Below, one piece after another: positions 25,187 to 34,314 of a DNA stretch of 53,344 nucleotides. Source of the stretch: Planctomycetota bacterium (GTDB lineage: Bacteria; Planctomycetota; UBA11346); contig PLEW01000079.1 of NCBI GenBank assembly GCA_003136555.1, forward strand, positions 1 to 53,344, in the 5' to 3' direction. A program made the position numbers and the translations under genes. A model generated the notes under the pieces. It worked only from the letters and a program-made list of their open reading frames with translations. It was not told the DNA's origin and made no database searches. Position 1 is the first letter of the stretch; every line of letters starts with the position of its first letter.

Positions 25187-26433
25187 GGCATTGGTCCGGA
25201 GGAGGTGCGGTTGGCTTGGCCCGCCGGGAGCACGGCATGGAAGGCATCGATCAGCGCATCGGCGAAAGCGGGATCATTGAGGTCGAGATCGCAGCGCACG
25301 ATGCGCCGTGACGGTGTGGCAGCGACCGTCCGCACCAGTTCGTCGATCAGCGCGGCATCCGCCTCGCGGTCGTGGAAGGGCTGGCCGGCGGCGCTGAGCA
25401 GGGAGGTGCTGCGCTCGGGGATCACCAGCGTCAAAGCGGCATGCGAGCGGTTGATCTTGCCTGCGATCCACCGGGCGCACAGGCGGTTCTCCTCGACATC
25501 GGTGCGCATCAGGGTGATCTGCGCATTGTGCACATGCAATCGCCGGCCGCGGAAGCGCTCCGGGACGGTGTCGTAGGCGGCGAAGTTGACCATATCGAGG
25601 GCGCCCAGGCTCATCACGTAGGGGATGCCAGCGGCCAGGATGGCCTCGAAGCGGCGCGGACCTGCGGGAAAGATGCCGCCGACGATCTCATCCGCTACCT
25701 CGGTGGTGGTGATGTCGATCACTGCGCCGATCAGGCCGTCGGCCACCAGCTGCTCCATGGTCTGTCCGCCCGTGCCGGTGGCATGGAACACCAGGCATTC
25801 GAAGCCTTCGTCCTCCAGGCGGCGCCGCACCGCGGTGACGCAGGGCGAGGTGACGCCGAACATGGTCAGTCCTACCGTCGGTCTGCGGCTCGCGCTGGTG
25901 AGGGGGTGGCTGGCCATGCCGGCGAGCGCATGCGCGGCATTGCCGAGGATGCGCCTGGAGACGACATTGAGGCCGGCGACGTCGACCACGGATGGCATCA
26001 GCACCAGATCGCTGTGGCCGACATAGGCGGCGGTATTGCCGCTGGCCACGGTCGAGACCAGCATCTTCGGCACCCCGATGGGCAGGGCGCGCAGGGCCGG
26101 TGCGATCAGGGCGGTCCCGCCGCTGCCGCCCAGTCCCACCGCGCCGCTCAGCGCTCCCAGCGAGTGCTGGCGGGAGAGGAAGGTGGTCAGGGCCTGGCTC
26201 ATCGCCGTGATCGCCGTGCCGCGATCAGCGAGCCCGAGCACGGCCTGCGTGCCGCCGGGATGGCAGGCGGCCACGGTCTCGCGGCTGATGCCCGGGGCGA
26301 CCTGCGGGGAATCACGGGTGCCGACATCGACCGTCACCACCGGGCAGCCGTCGGCTCGGGCGGTCTGCGCGAGATAGTCGAGCTCGAAGCCCTTGGTGTC
26401 CATGGTGGCGATGGCGTAGATGGCGGGAGTCAT
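25183..26433 (-). CDS. UPF0261 / Tm-1-like ATP-binding domain protein
   Basis: This 416-residue protein matches the UPF0261 family, related to the ATP-binding N-terminal half of tomato Tm-1 resistance protein. Diagnostic stretches are [19 protein letters not shown] with [12 protein letters not shown], the [21 protein letters not shown] nucleotide loop region, [51 protein letters not shown] and the later [15 protein letters not shown]. It is cytoplasmic. It is the first gene of a four-gene operon; its stop codon overlaps the start of the TIM-barrel gene, giving tight stoichiometric coupling. The 259-bp divergent region upstream holds two GTGTATAC-type repeats, likely sites for a regulator of both directions. 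Confidence 0.93.
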   Translation of the reverse strand: MTPAIYAIATMDTKGFELDYLAQTARADGCPVVTVDVGTRDSPQVAPGISRETVAACHPGGTQAVLGLADRGTAITAMSQALTTFLSRQHSLGALSGAVGLGGSGGTALIAPALRALPIGVPKMLVSTVASGNTAAYVGHSDLVLMPSVVDVAGLNVVSRRILGNAAHALAGMASHPLTSASRRPTVGLTMFGVTSPCVTAVRRRLEDEGFECLVFHATGTGGQTMEQLVADGLIGAVIDITTTEVADEIVGGIFPAGPRRFEAILAAGIPYVMSLGALDMVNFAAYDTVPERFRGRRLHVHNAQITLMRTDVEENRLCARWIAGKINRSHAALTLVIPERSTSLLSAAGQPFHDREADAALIDELVRTVAATPSRRIVRCDLDLNDPAFADALIDAFHAVLPAGQANRTSSGPMP

Positions 26434-26637
26434 GGCGCTTCATACTCCAGAGCACGGGGCATGCCAGACGGCCGCTGACGGTGCCCGACGCTGCTGTGGG
26501 CCATCAGCCAGCGCGGGGTGTGGGGTGTGAAGCGCGCATCTGCCGGGCATATCCAGGCAATGGCACCGGGCACGGCCGCGGTGGGCGCCCGTGCAGGGGA
26601 ATCACCGGCCATCCCCAGCCAGGTACGGCGCAGCAAT

Positions 26638-26674
26638 GTGTATACCATGGATTGCGCCATAGTGTATACAATGG
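26638..26674. promoter_or_regulatory. direct repeat operator pair in divergent promoter region
   Basis: GTGTATACCATGG (26638-26650) and GTGTATACAATGG (26662-26674) match at 12 of 13 positions and are spaced exactly 24 bp start to start. The core GTATAC is itself palindromic. The second copy runs into GTACACAT, giving a partial inverted repeat. The pair ends about 18 bp before the start of the sigma-54 regulator and lies 205-241 bp upstream of the UPF0261 start, so autoregulation or control of both units is likely. No sigma-54 -24/-12 element was found. Confidence 0.5.
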
Positions 26675-26692
26675 TACACATGCGGGGTGGTG

Positions 26693-28459
26693 ATGGGAAC
26701 CCAGTGGGTCGGGGAGCTACGTCGGCGCGGGAGCCTGCAGGCCCCCTTGGTGGCGGTGGTCGCGGGCAGCGGCCAGATCGCACGGCTCGCCGTCGAGGCG
26801 CGGGCCGATCTGATCTTCGCCCTGAGTGCAGGAACCTACCGCCACCTCGGCAGCGGATCGCTCGCATCGTTCATGCCCTACGGCAATGCCAATCACCAGA
26901 CGCGCGAGCTGCTCATCCACGCGATCCTGCCCAGGACGACGGGCGTGCCGGTGGTCGCCGGCATCTGCGCCCATGACCCGACCATCGATCGCGCGGCGCT
27001 GCTGGCCGAATACCGGGCGCTCGGGGTCCTCGGGGTCACCAACTGGCCCGCGCTCGGCTTCATCGATGGCGCGTTCCGCGCCGCCCTGGCCGGGGAAGGC
27101 GTGGATGAGGGATCCGAGCTCGCGCTGATGGAGCAGGCGCATGAGCACGGGCTGGCGGCCTTCGGCTTCGTCCTCGACCGCGCGAGCGCCCGGCGTTTCG
27201 CCGCCGCCGGCTGCGATGCCCTGGTGCTCGATCTCGGATTGACCAGGCAATGGGCGGATGTGCACGAGCACCGGGACCAGCTGCGCCAATCCATCGCCCA
27301 GCTCAATGGCATGGCCGAGGCCGTGCGCGAGAGCGGTCGCGATCCACTGTGCCTGGCCTTTGGAGGCCCGGTGGTGAATGCCGATGATTTCGCCGAAGTG
27401 CTGCGCTATGGCTTCGTCCATGGCTTCGCCGGCGGCTCGGTCTTCGAGCGGCTGCCGGTCCAGGATGTGGTCAGCAGCACGATCGCCCGCTTCAAGGGGG
27501 TCGCGGTCGACCATGCCGGCCAGGATGACGGCAGCGACCATGGCGGTCTCCTCGAGATGATCGGCCGGGCGCCGGCGATGAAGCGGATGTTCGCGCTCAT
27601 CGAGCGCGTCGCTCCCACCGATGTGAATGTCTGCATCGAAGGCGAATCCGGCACCGGCAAGGAGCTGGTCGCGACCGCCATCCATCGGCTGAGCCATCGG
27701 GCGAACCAGCCGTTCGTCACTCTCAACTGCGGTGCACTGCCCGACAGCCTGGTCGAGAGCGAGCTGTTCGGCCATGAGCGGGGGGCGTTCACCGGCGCAG
27801 AGCGCCGCCGGCTGGGCAAGTTCGAGCTCGCCCATGGGGGCACGCTGTTCCTCGACGAAGTCGCCGACCTGACGCCGCATGCCCAGGTGGCGCTCCTGCG
27901 CGCGATCCAGGCGCGCGAGATCACCCGCCTGGGGGGCGAGCGCTCGCTCCCGGTCGATGTGCGTGTGGTGGTGGCATCGCACCAGCCGCTGGCGCAGGCG
28001 GTGGAGGAGCGGCGCTTCCGCGCCGATCTCTATTACCGCCTCAACCATCTCACCGTCCAGGTGCCTGCGCTGCGGGAGCGCCGTGAGGACATCCCGCTCC
28101 TGGTCACGCGCATGCTGCCGAAGCTCTCCGCCCAGCTGGGCAGGAAGCTGACCGGCGCTGCGCCGGGCTTCCTGCAGTCGTTGGCCAGGCATGCCTGGCC
28201 GGGCAATGTGCGGGAATTGCAGCATGCGGTGATGCGCTGCGCGCTGCTCGAGGACGGTGCGGTCATCGCCGGGCATGCCTTCTCCCCGGTGAGCGCACCG
28301 GCAGCGGTGCACGCTCGCCGCGATCAGAGCCGCCTGCGCCATCTCGCCGAGACCGCGATCGCGGATGCGGATGGCAACAAGTCGCGCGCCGCTGACCGCC
28401 TGGGGATCACCCGCAGGACGCTCTACGCCTGGCTGCGCGGCGCCGGCGGCCAGGAGTGA
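26693..28459 (+). CDS. sigma-54 activator with enzyme-like TIM-barrel sensor domain
   Basis: This 588-residue regulator has three parts. Residues about 8-275 form a PEP-hydrolase-like TIM barrel paralogous to the enzyme encoded at 24287-25186, sharing GSLASFMPYGNAN, VVAGICAHDP, GVLGVTNWPALGFIDGAF and LAFGGPV. Next comes an AAA+ sigma-54 interaction domain (about 285-515) with Walker A GESGTGKE (about 316), the sigma-54 contact motif GAFTGA (about 363), LFLDEVADL Walker B and the arginine-finger region FRADLYYRLNHL. A Fis-type helix-turn-helix ends it (NKSRAADRLGITRRTLYAWL). There is no receiver domain, so a ligand bound by the barrel probably sets activity. The start is ATG 26693; GTGs at 26687 and 26690 are alternatives, and an in-frame stop at 26660 excludes longer forms. 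It diverges from the UPF0261 operon. Confidence 0.95.
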   Translation: MGTQWVGELRRRGSLQAPLVAVVAGSGQIARLAVEARADLIFALSAGTYRHLGSGSLASFMPYGNANHQTRELLIHAILPRTTGVPVVAGICAHDPTIDRAALLAEYRALGVLGVTNWPALGFIDGAFRAALAGEGVDEGSELALMEQAHEHGLAAFGFVLDRASARRFAAAGCDALVLDLGLTRQWADVHEHRDQLRQSIAQLNGMAEAVRESGRDPLCLAFGGPVVNADDFAEVLRYGFVHGFAGGSVFERLPVQDVVSSTIARFKGVAVDHAGQDDGSDHGGLLEMIGRAPAMKRMFALIERVAPTDVNVCIEGESGTGKELVATAIHRLSHRANQPFVTLNCGALPDSLVESELFGHERGAFTGAERRRLGKFELAHGGTLFLDEVADLTPHAQVALLRAIQAREITRLGGERSLPVDVRVVVASHQPLAQAVEERRFRADLYYRLNHLTVQVPALRERREDIPLLVTRMLPKLSAQLGRKLTGAAPGFLQSLARHAWPGNVRELQHAVMRCALLEDGAVIAGHAFSPVSAPAAVHARRDQSRLRHLAETAIADADGNKSRAADRLGITRRTLYAWLRGAGGQE

Positions 28460-28481
28460 TCCGGACGTGCAGGCATGGCGC

Positions 28482-29693
28482 TCACGGCGATGCGATGCAG
28501 TAGAGTTTCTTGGCGCCTTTGAGGAACAGCCGGCCGCCGGCGACGGCCGGCGAGCAGGACGACGGATCGCCCAGGTCGCTGCTCGCCACCAGGTCGTATG
28601 CCGGCCCCGCCCGGATCACCCAGGATCTGCCGGAGCTGGCATAGTAGATCAGCCCATCGGCGGTGGAGATCGGGCTGGGATTGAAGTCGCCAGCCAGGCG
28701 CTGAGACCAGATCTCGTCGCCGGTGGCGAGGCGGAAGCAATGCAGGGTGGTCGAGAAGCGGTAGAGATAGTCGCCGACGATCAGCGGCGAGTTCATCCCA
28801 TTGATGCCGAGGTGGAGCGTCCATTTCACATGCGTCGCAGTCACGTCGCCGCTTCCGGTCGGATCGACGCAGATGCCCGGACTCCCGCGACCCTCATCGC
28901 TGTAGACCAGGCCCGAGGCGCACACCGGCGTCGAGACATCGCCCTTTGAGGCGCACCACCAGAGCAGATGCCCGGTATCCGGATCGAGGCCCTGCAAGGC
29001 ATTCGAGGCGCTGACCAGCAGCTGTGGCCTGCCGGCGACGGTCGTCAGCAGGGGGGTGCTGTGGTTGAAGCCGACCTCGGGTCGCTTCTGCTCCCAGCGG
29101 GTCGCACCGGTCTTGGCGTCGAAGGCGATGATGAAGGAGTGCTGGGTGGTCTGGTCGCACAGCAGGATCACCATGTCCTTGTAGATGATCGGGCTGCTGG
29201 CGATCGCGACATCGAAGGTGCGCGGTTCGATGTCGCGATGCCAGACGATATGGCCATCGGCATCGAGGGCTGCCAGCACCGCCGATCCGAACAGGGCGAA
29301 GACCAGGGTGCCGTCGGTGGCCGGCGTCGCGCACGCATAGCCGCCACGCAGATCGCTGAGCAGCCACGGTCCAGGCGGCACCAGGGTGTCCCAGCGCCGC
29401 TGTCCGGTCGCGGCATCGTAGCAGACCACATGATGCTCGACCGGCGCATTCAGTGCCGTGGTGACGAACACGCGGTCGCCCCAGACGATGGGGGAAGATT
29501 GCGACGGGTCGCTGGCGGGCAGGGGCGAGGACCAGCGCACGTGGTCGTTGGCGGCACCGCCCCAGCTGGTGGGCAGGCCCTTCTCGTCGCTGCTGCCCAT
29601 GCCGGTGGGGCCACGCCATTGCGGCCAGTCGCTGGCCGGCAGCGGCAGGCACGAACCCAGGCAGCACAGGGCGAGCAGGGCGCCGGTGTTCAT
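28482..29693 (-). CDS. PQQ-like beta-propeller lipoprotein
   Basis: This 403-residue protein starts with a signal ending in LGSC, a plausible lipobox. The mature N-terminus SDWPQWRGPTGMGSS is the classic opening of PVC outer-membrane-assembly-like PQQ propellers. Repeats of the form VWGDRVFVTT, VVCYDAATGQRRWDT, LAALDADGHIVWHRD, IAFDAKTGATRWEQ, LQGLDPDTGHLLWWC and FRLATGDEIWSQ indicate a seven- or eight-bladed propeller. Such proteins scaffold redox or binding partners; binding of PQQ itself is not implied. It lies tail to tail with the sigma-54 regulator (22 bp) and 127 bp downstream of a beta-helix protein gene on the same strand. The start at 29693 was preferred to 29717 because of the signal peptide. 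Confidence 0.92.
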   Translation of the reverse strand: MNTGALLALCCLGSCLPLPASDWPQWRGPTGMGSSDEKGLPTSWGGAANDHVRWSSPLPASDPSQSSPIVWGDRVFVTTALNAPVEHHVVCYDAATGQRRWDTLVPPGPWLLSDLRGGYACATPATDGTLVFALFGSAVLAALDADGHIVWHRDIEPRTFDVAIASSPIIYKDMVILLCDQTTQHSFIIAFDAKTGATRWEQKRPEVGFNHSTPLLTTVAGRPQLLVSASNALQGLDPDTGHLLWWCASKGDVSTPVCASGLVYSDEGRGSPGICVDPTGSGDVTATHVKWTLHLGINGMNSPLIVGDYLYRFSTTLHCFRLATGDEIWSQRLAGDFNPSPISTADGLIYYASSGRSWVIRAGPAYDLVASSDLGDPSSCSPAVAGGRLFLKGAKKLYCIASP

Positions 29694-29819
29694 GAAGCGA
29701 TCGTTCGCCGGGCGCAACGGCAGTCAAGGAACGCCCACGCCCATCAGTGCCCTGCCGCCGGCGCCATCATGGCGGCCGACCGGGCTGTAAGCGCGCTGCA
29801 CCGTGATGCCGGCAGGGGG

Positions 29820-32036
29820 TTAGGGCTTCCCTGCGGGCTTGTCCACGTGCTTGTCCACCACCGCCCTTGCTGCTCCATCACCGACGTAATGAGGTGATGG
29901 CGTCCCCGCGAAGGCATTGGCGCGACAGAGCACGCCCTCGGCCAGGCCGTCGATGCTGATGGCGCTGAGCGCATGCCTGAGCACGCAGCCCTCGACCACG
30001 GCATCGACGATATTGCCGCCGATGACGATGCTGCCGCTGTTATCGGCGGCGATGGACTGCCGCCGATGGACGGCCCAGCAGGTGAGCGGTCCGGCGAACA
30101 GCGGGGATCGGTGCCCATCGTCGCCGTTGGAGCCGACCTTGGTCTGGCCCTGGGTGATCGAATTGTCGAAGTACTGGACCTGCCACGACGGTTCGAACCA
30201 GCCGTCGGAGCGCACACCGTAGTTCATCATGTCGGCGCAGCGCAGCAGCTGGTTCTGCGCGCAGACGACATCGATCGAGGTGCCGTAGCCGGCATTGACC
30301 CAGTTGGCATCCTCGAAATGGTTGCCGATAATCAGCGTACGGCCATTGAACGGCACGATGGTGGCGATCGACGAGGCATCTGGAGGCGTGGCGAAGGGGC
30401 GATCAATGTCCCATTCACGGGCGTGGTTCGCCACGACGTCGCGCCACTGCCCGGCGCCGCGCCCGGCGAGGATGCAGATGGCGGAGCGTCGCCACAGCTC
30501 GCTGGTCTCAGCCGCCCACTTGGGGAAGGTCGGGTCCCCAGCCAGGGTGACGTGCGCGCCGGGGCCGGCAGTGAGGGCGCCGAGGTAGGCGCCGGTGCTG
30601 GCATCAAAGGTGAAGGAGAAATCGGATTGCTGCGCATAGAGGCATTCGTGATGGTTGTGCCCATAGTAGATGTTCCGCCCCGAACCGGCGATGTTCTGGT
30701 AGGCGGTCGGATCCATGGAGACGAACTGGTTGTCCTCGACGATCACCGAGCGCGAGCCGCCCAACGGCGTGTTGCACTTGTTCGCCATGATGCGGTTGCG
30801 CGCGACCACGCCGAAGAGCCCGGGCTTCACCCCTTCGCCCTTGGCCAGGATGTCGCAATCGGTGACCTGGCCATTGCGGCCCAGGCGCACCACCAGGCCG
30901 TTGCCGCGTCCCTGCACCAGCCAGTAGTGGTCGATGCGCACGCGCACCCGCTGCATGCGCAGCCGCTCATCGGAGACGATGGCCTGGTCGTATTCCAGCG
31001 GCAGATAGAGGCTCACATCCTCGAGCGAGAAATCCGCGCCGTAGATCAGGGGGGAAGGCGGCTTCGGCTCGTCCACCAGGGCGCGGCCCTGCGGCCCGCC
31101 GCCATCGAGGTTGAAATGGCCGCTCCCCCACCACAGGCTCACCAGGCCCATGCCCTCGCCGCGGATGGTGGTGTGCTTGGGCACAATGAGCGCGCCCTTG
31201 ATGGCATAACGGCCGGCAGGGAAGTAGACCACCCCGCCGCCATTGGCCTCCGCCTTCTTCAATGCGGCGTGGATGCCCTCGGTGCGATCGAGCGGCTGGT
31301 CGTACTTGATCAGCGTGCGCCGCATCTGGGCTACCGCGTCGGGGCCATAGGTCTCGAGGACGCTGAAGACGGTGGGTGATGCCGCAGGGGATGGCGCGAT
31401 GCGCAGGGTGCCGACCGCGCGCCAGCCGGCGTCTCCGCCGCAGCCGTTGTGCACCCGCACCGTATAGGGTCCCGGCTTGAGCACCGCCGGGTCGTTCGGC
31501 AGGTCGAAGCGCAGTGCGAAGCCATCGGCGGGGGTGCAGGTCAGGGTTATCGGCGGGCCCTGCGCCGGCTCCAATCGAGCCATCGAGCGCCCACCGGTGT
31601 CGAGCGATTTCCCGAACACCCGCAGCCAGCCCCCGGGAGTGCCGACCTCCCCTTCGTCCGCCTGCAGCCACCAGGGATCCGGCGCATTCAGCAGGGCGAT
31701 GGCGGGCGCGGCACCGGTGAGCGCGAGGCGCAGCGCGAAGATGCCGGGCTTGAAGGCGGCAGGTATGACGCATTTCAGCGATTGGCTGCCGGCCTGGAGC
31801 GCGTCGACATGGACCCAGGCGCTGGCCGGCGGCGGCGCCGCTGCCGCCGCGTCGTCGCCGAGCCGCGCGACCTCCACCTGGAGGCCTGGTCCGGAGAGAT
31901 CGCTGCCGTGGAGCAGGACGGTCTCATCCGGGCGCACCGGGTCGGATGCCCAGTAGATGACCGGCGGTTCAACGGCCTGGGTGGGCGAGGCGAGGGCGAG
32001 CACGATGAGGCATGCGGGCAGTGGGCGCAGCGGCAT
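29820..32036 (-). CDS. secreted TIG-like plus right-handed beta-helix protein
   Basis: This 738-residue protein has a signal peptide (PACLIVLALASPTQAVEP). Two immunoglobulin-like TIG/IPT-type domains follow (about 25-120 and 120-210; note PDETVLLHGSDLSGPGLQVEV and TPGGWLRVFGKSLD). A linker around FSVLETYGPD leads into a pectate-lyase-superfamily beta-helix (about 260-725). The helix entry is IHAALKKAEANGGGVVYFPAGRYAIKG, split here by a GGG turn, and many Asn/Gly turns follow (ILAKGEG, VEDNQFVSMD, GNHFEDANW, GGNIVDAVVEGCVL). A polysaccharide lyase or hydrolase role is likely, but catalytic residues could not be assigned. It shares strand and spacing with the PQQ lipoprotein gene downstream. 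The last residues are Lys/Pro-rich. Confidence 0.85.
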   Translation of the reverse strand: MPLRPLPACLIVLALASPTQAVEPPVIYWASDPVRPDETVLLHGSDLSGPGLQVEVARLGDDAAAAAPPPASAWVHVDALQAGSQSLKCVIPAAFKPGIFALRLALTGAAPAIALLNAPDPWWLQADEGEVGTPGGWLRVFGKSLDTGGRSMARLEPAQGPPITLTCTPADGFALRFDLPNDPAVLKPGPYTVRVHNGCGGDAGWRAVGTLRIAPSPAASPTVFSVLETYGPDAVAQMRRTLIKYDQPLDRTEGIHAALKKAEANGGGVVYFPAGRYAIKGALIVPKHTTIRGEGMGLVSLWWGSGHFNLDGGGPQGRALVDEPKPPSPLIYGADFSLEDVSLYLPLEYDQAIVSDERLRMQRVRVRIDHYWLVQGRGNGLVVRLGRNGQVTDCDILAKGEGVKPGLFGVVARNRIMANKCNTPLGGSRSVIVEDNQFVSMDPTAYQNIAGSGRNIYYGHNHHECLYAQQSDFSFTFDASTGAYLGALTAGPGAHVTLAGDPTFPKWAAETSELWRRSAICILAGRGAGQWRDVVANHAREWDIDRPFATPPDASSIATIVPFNGRTLIIGNHFEDANWVNAGYGTSIDVVCAQNQLLRCADMMNYGVRSDGWFEPSWQVQYFDNSITQGQTKVGSNGDDGHRSPLFAGPLTCWAVHRRQSIAADNSGSIVIGGNIVDAVVEGCVLRHALSAISIDGLAEGVLCRANAFAGTPSPHYVGDGAARAVVDKHVDKPAGKP

Positions 32037-32078
32037 GGAGGCCCCTGGAGGTCATCGGGTGTTCGGCGCCGGCCGAGG

Positions 32079-32330
32079 TCACGACGATCGTTCCATGCCT
32101 TTGTCCTCTGTCCACGCAATGCGCAGCTTGCCATCCCGATGCTCGCACACGCAGGTCAGCGGCCCGCAGCCGATGCTGGTCCTGCATTTGATGTACTTGA
32201 TCGCGCCTTCCAGGGAGTGGATCGGGAAGCTGGAGAACTTGTTGACCGGCGCGTCGGCCAGGCGGATGGCGCCCTGCTCATTCCGCTCAAAGTGGAAGAT
32301 CAGCCATGGTGAGGGGGCATTGGGGGTCAT
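32079..32330 (-). CDS. uncharacterised 83-residue protein
   Basis: The ATG at 32330 gives a compact protein; a longer frame to 32462 adds a region without typical composition. It contains three Cys in a short span (IKCRTSIGCGPLTCVCEHRD, four Cys in total), hinting at a metal site or disulfides, and a hydrophobic N-terminal strand PWLIFHFERN. No family is recognised. It lies 42 bp before the beta-helix protein gene on the same strand, but no strong ribosome-binding site is seen. Confidence 0.5.
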   Translation of the reverse strand: MTPNAPSPWLIFHFERNEQGAIRLADAPVNKFSSFPIHSLEGAIKYIKCRTSIGCGPLTCVCEHRDGKLRIAWTEDKGMERSS

Positions 32331-32539
32331 GGCATGTGCGCGGACCGGTTGGGGGGACCCATTCTTGCGCAGATGTACCAGGATATGGGTCGCCAGCAAT
32401 GTCGATTTATGCGCTTCCGGCTGGATGCGTCCTCGACCAGCTGGTGTGACACAGGTTGCCACAAGATGCAGCAGGGCCCTGTCAGGGCCGATGGAACGAT
32501 CTGCGCTTCACCCCCGGGGCCCCCTCGGCGGAGCTGCGA

Positions 32540-33349
32540 TCAGCGGTCGCCGAAGACGCGTTTGCGCAGCAGGCGCAGGTCGAGGGGCACCAGGATGAGC
32601 AGCATGAGCAGGCACAAGCCGGCCGCCCACACCAGGTGCCACGACGGCGTGCCGGCGACCAGCAGCAGACGCATGCCCTCGGCGAGGTGGTTGAGGGGAT
32701 TGATCTGGACCGCCATCAGCAGCAGGGGCACGTCAGGCAGGGGGAAATAGGTGCTGCTGGCGAAGCCCATGGGCATGATGACGAGGAAGAATGGCAGGCC
32801 CATGTGATCCATGCTCGGCAAGGTGGCGGTGAACAGCAGGCCGATGGTGGAGAAGGCCAGCGCGGCGAGGAAGAGCAGCGGGATGGCGACCGGCAGCCAC
32901 AGCCAATGCAGATGGAGGGCTCCTGCCATGCCGAAGCCGAGCAGGACCACGCACACCATCACCGCGTAGAAGGTCGCCAGGCTCGCAGCCCAGAGCGCCT
33001 CGCCCCACACCACATGCTCGAGGCGGACCTGGGTGGTGAGCTGCCCCTCCCAGGACTTCTGGTAGTGCATGCGCACATAGGCGGAGAACAGCGACTGGAA
33101 GAAGGCGGTCATGAAGGCGGTGTAGGCGAGGATGCCGGGTGCCAGATAGGTCAGATAGTCGACCGGATGGCCATTCCAGCTCAGGTCGCTCATCTGGCGG
33201 CCGAGGCCGACGCCGAAGGCCAGCAGCATGATGAGCGGTTCGCAGACCGGTGGCAGCATGGCCGTATGCCATTTGCGCAGATGGACGCGGATGTGCCGTC
33301 CGAGCACGGCGCGACTCTGCCAGGCGAAGGCGGGGAGGTAGGTGTTCAC
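32540..33349 (-). CDS. ABC-2 type transporter permease (NodJ-like)
   Basis: This 269-residue integral membrane protein has six predicted transmembrane segments, for example around PLIMLLAFGVGLG, YLAPGILAYTAFMTAFF, FYAVMVCVVLLGFGMAG, LWLPVAIPLLFLAALAF, FLVIMPMGFASSTYFP and LVWAAGLCLLMLLILVPL. The motif PEPLIMLLAFGxGLG-like near residue 35 and the C-terminal INPLNHLAEGMRLLL are characteristic of the NodJ/DrrB-type ABC-2 exporters. It pairs with the ATPase gene upstream, whose stop overlaps this start by 4 bases (ATGA). The substrate could be a lipid-linked saccharide, drug or small molecule; the neighbourhood does not say. Confidence 0.93.
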   Translation of the reverse strand: MNTYLPAFAWQSRAVLGRHIRVHLRKWHTAMLPPVCEPLIMLLAFGVGLGRQMSDLSWNGHPVDYLTYLAPGILAYTAFMTAFFQSLFSAYVRMHYQKSWEGQLTTQVRLEHVVWGEALWAASLATFYAVMVCVVLLGFGMAGALHLHWLWLPVAIPLLFLAALAFSTIGLLFTATLPSMDHMGLPFFLVIMPMGFASSTYFPLPDVPLLLMAVQINPLNHLAEGMRLLLVAGTPSWHLVWAAGLCLLMLLILVPLDLRLLRKRVFGDR

Positions 33350-34314
33350 GCCCTGCCTTCATCGGCCAGCGCCGGGAAGAGGTCGTCGAGGGTCGGTACG
33401 CGGACTTCGTAGCGCAGATGGGGGAAGGCGGCGACGAAGACCGCCAATTCGGCGGCATCGAGCGGGATGTGCCAATTGGAGAGCACCCGCGACGAGAACA
33501 GATGGCGTTCGCCCAGCCAGGCGGCGACCTGATCCGCTCCGGCGCCGGCGATCGGCAGCACGACGATGTGCTCCCCCACCACATCGCCCAGGACGCTGCG
33601 CGGCGAGCCGGAGGCGCGCACCCTGCCGTCGTGCAGCACCAGCAGGCGGTCGGACAGCCGTTCGGCCTCGTCCATGTAATGGGTGGTCAGGACCACGGCC
33701 ATGCCATCTGCACGCAAGCCCGAGACCAGCTCCCAGACCGCGATGCGTGCCTGGGGATCGAGCCCGGTGGTCGGCTCATCGAGGAACGCCACCTGCGGCC
33801 GGTGCACCACCGCGCGTGCGATCATCAGGCGGCGCTTGTAGCCGCCCGAGAGCGTTTCCGGCATCTGCTCGGCGTACTCGGCCAGACCGAAGCGTTCGAG
33901 CAGCTCTTCGATGCGCTCAGCCAGGCCGGTGATGGCCGGGCGGTAGTAGCGGCCGGTCTGCACCAGGTTGTCGCGCACGGTGAAATCGGCATCGAAGGTA
34001 TCATCCTGGGTGCACACCCCCAGCGCGCGGCGGGCGGCATCGGCCTCGAGGACCAGATCGTGGCCGGCGATGCGGATGCTGCCGGCCTCGGGGCGCAGGA
34101 AGCCGTAGCACATGCGCAAGGTGGTGGTCTTGCCGGCGCCGTTGGGTCCCAGCAGGCCGAGCACCTCGCCAGGTCCGCAGCTGAGATCGACCCCGTCGAC
34201 CACCAGCTTGCCGCCAAGCGACTTGCGCAACCCGCGGGCATCGAGCAGCAGCGGCGCCGCTGGAGCAGCGGAACGCCCGACCGGCTCCTGGGCGTGTGCG
34301 GCACGAGCGTTCAT
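33346..34314 (-). CDS. ABC transporter ATP-binding protein (NodI-like)
   Basis: This 322-residue ATPase partners the NodJ-like permease encoded next. Motifs: Walker A GLLGPNGAGKTTTLRM (about 51), Q-loop region VCTQDDTFDADFTVRDNL, signature LSGGYKRRLMIARAVVHRPQ, Walker B VAFLDEPTTGLDPQARI and H-loop LTTHYMDEAERLSDRLLVL. The RNxxV-type segment DFTVRDNLVQTGRYY is typical of the NodI/DrrA group. The C-terminal extension (about 240-322) ends with LFPALADEGRA. The start at 34314 is chosen because residues before it are Pro/Arg-rich and unlike any ABC N-terminus. Confidence 0.94.
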   Translation of the reverse strand: MNARAAHAQEPVGRSAAPAAPLLLDARGLRKSLGGKLVVDGVDLSCGPGEVLGLLGPNGAGKTTTLRMCYGFLRPEAGSIRIAGHDLVLEADAARRALGVCTQDDTFDADFTVRDNLVQTGRYYRPAITGLAERIEELLERFGLAEYAEQMPETLSGGYKRRLMIARAVVHRPQVAFLDEPTTGLDPQARIAVWELVSGLRADGMAVVLTTHYMDEAERLSDRLLVLHDGRVRASGSPRSVLGDVVGEHIVVLPIAGAGADQVAAWLGERHLFSSRVLSNWHIPLDAAELAVFVAAFPHLRYEVRVPTLDDLFPALADEGRA

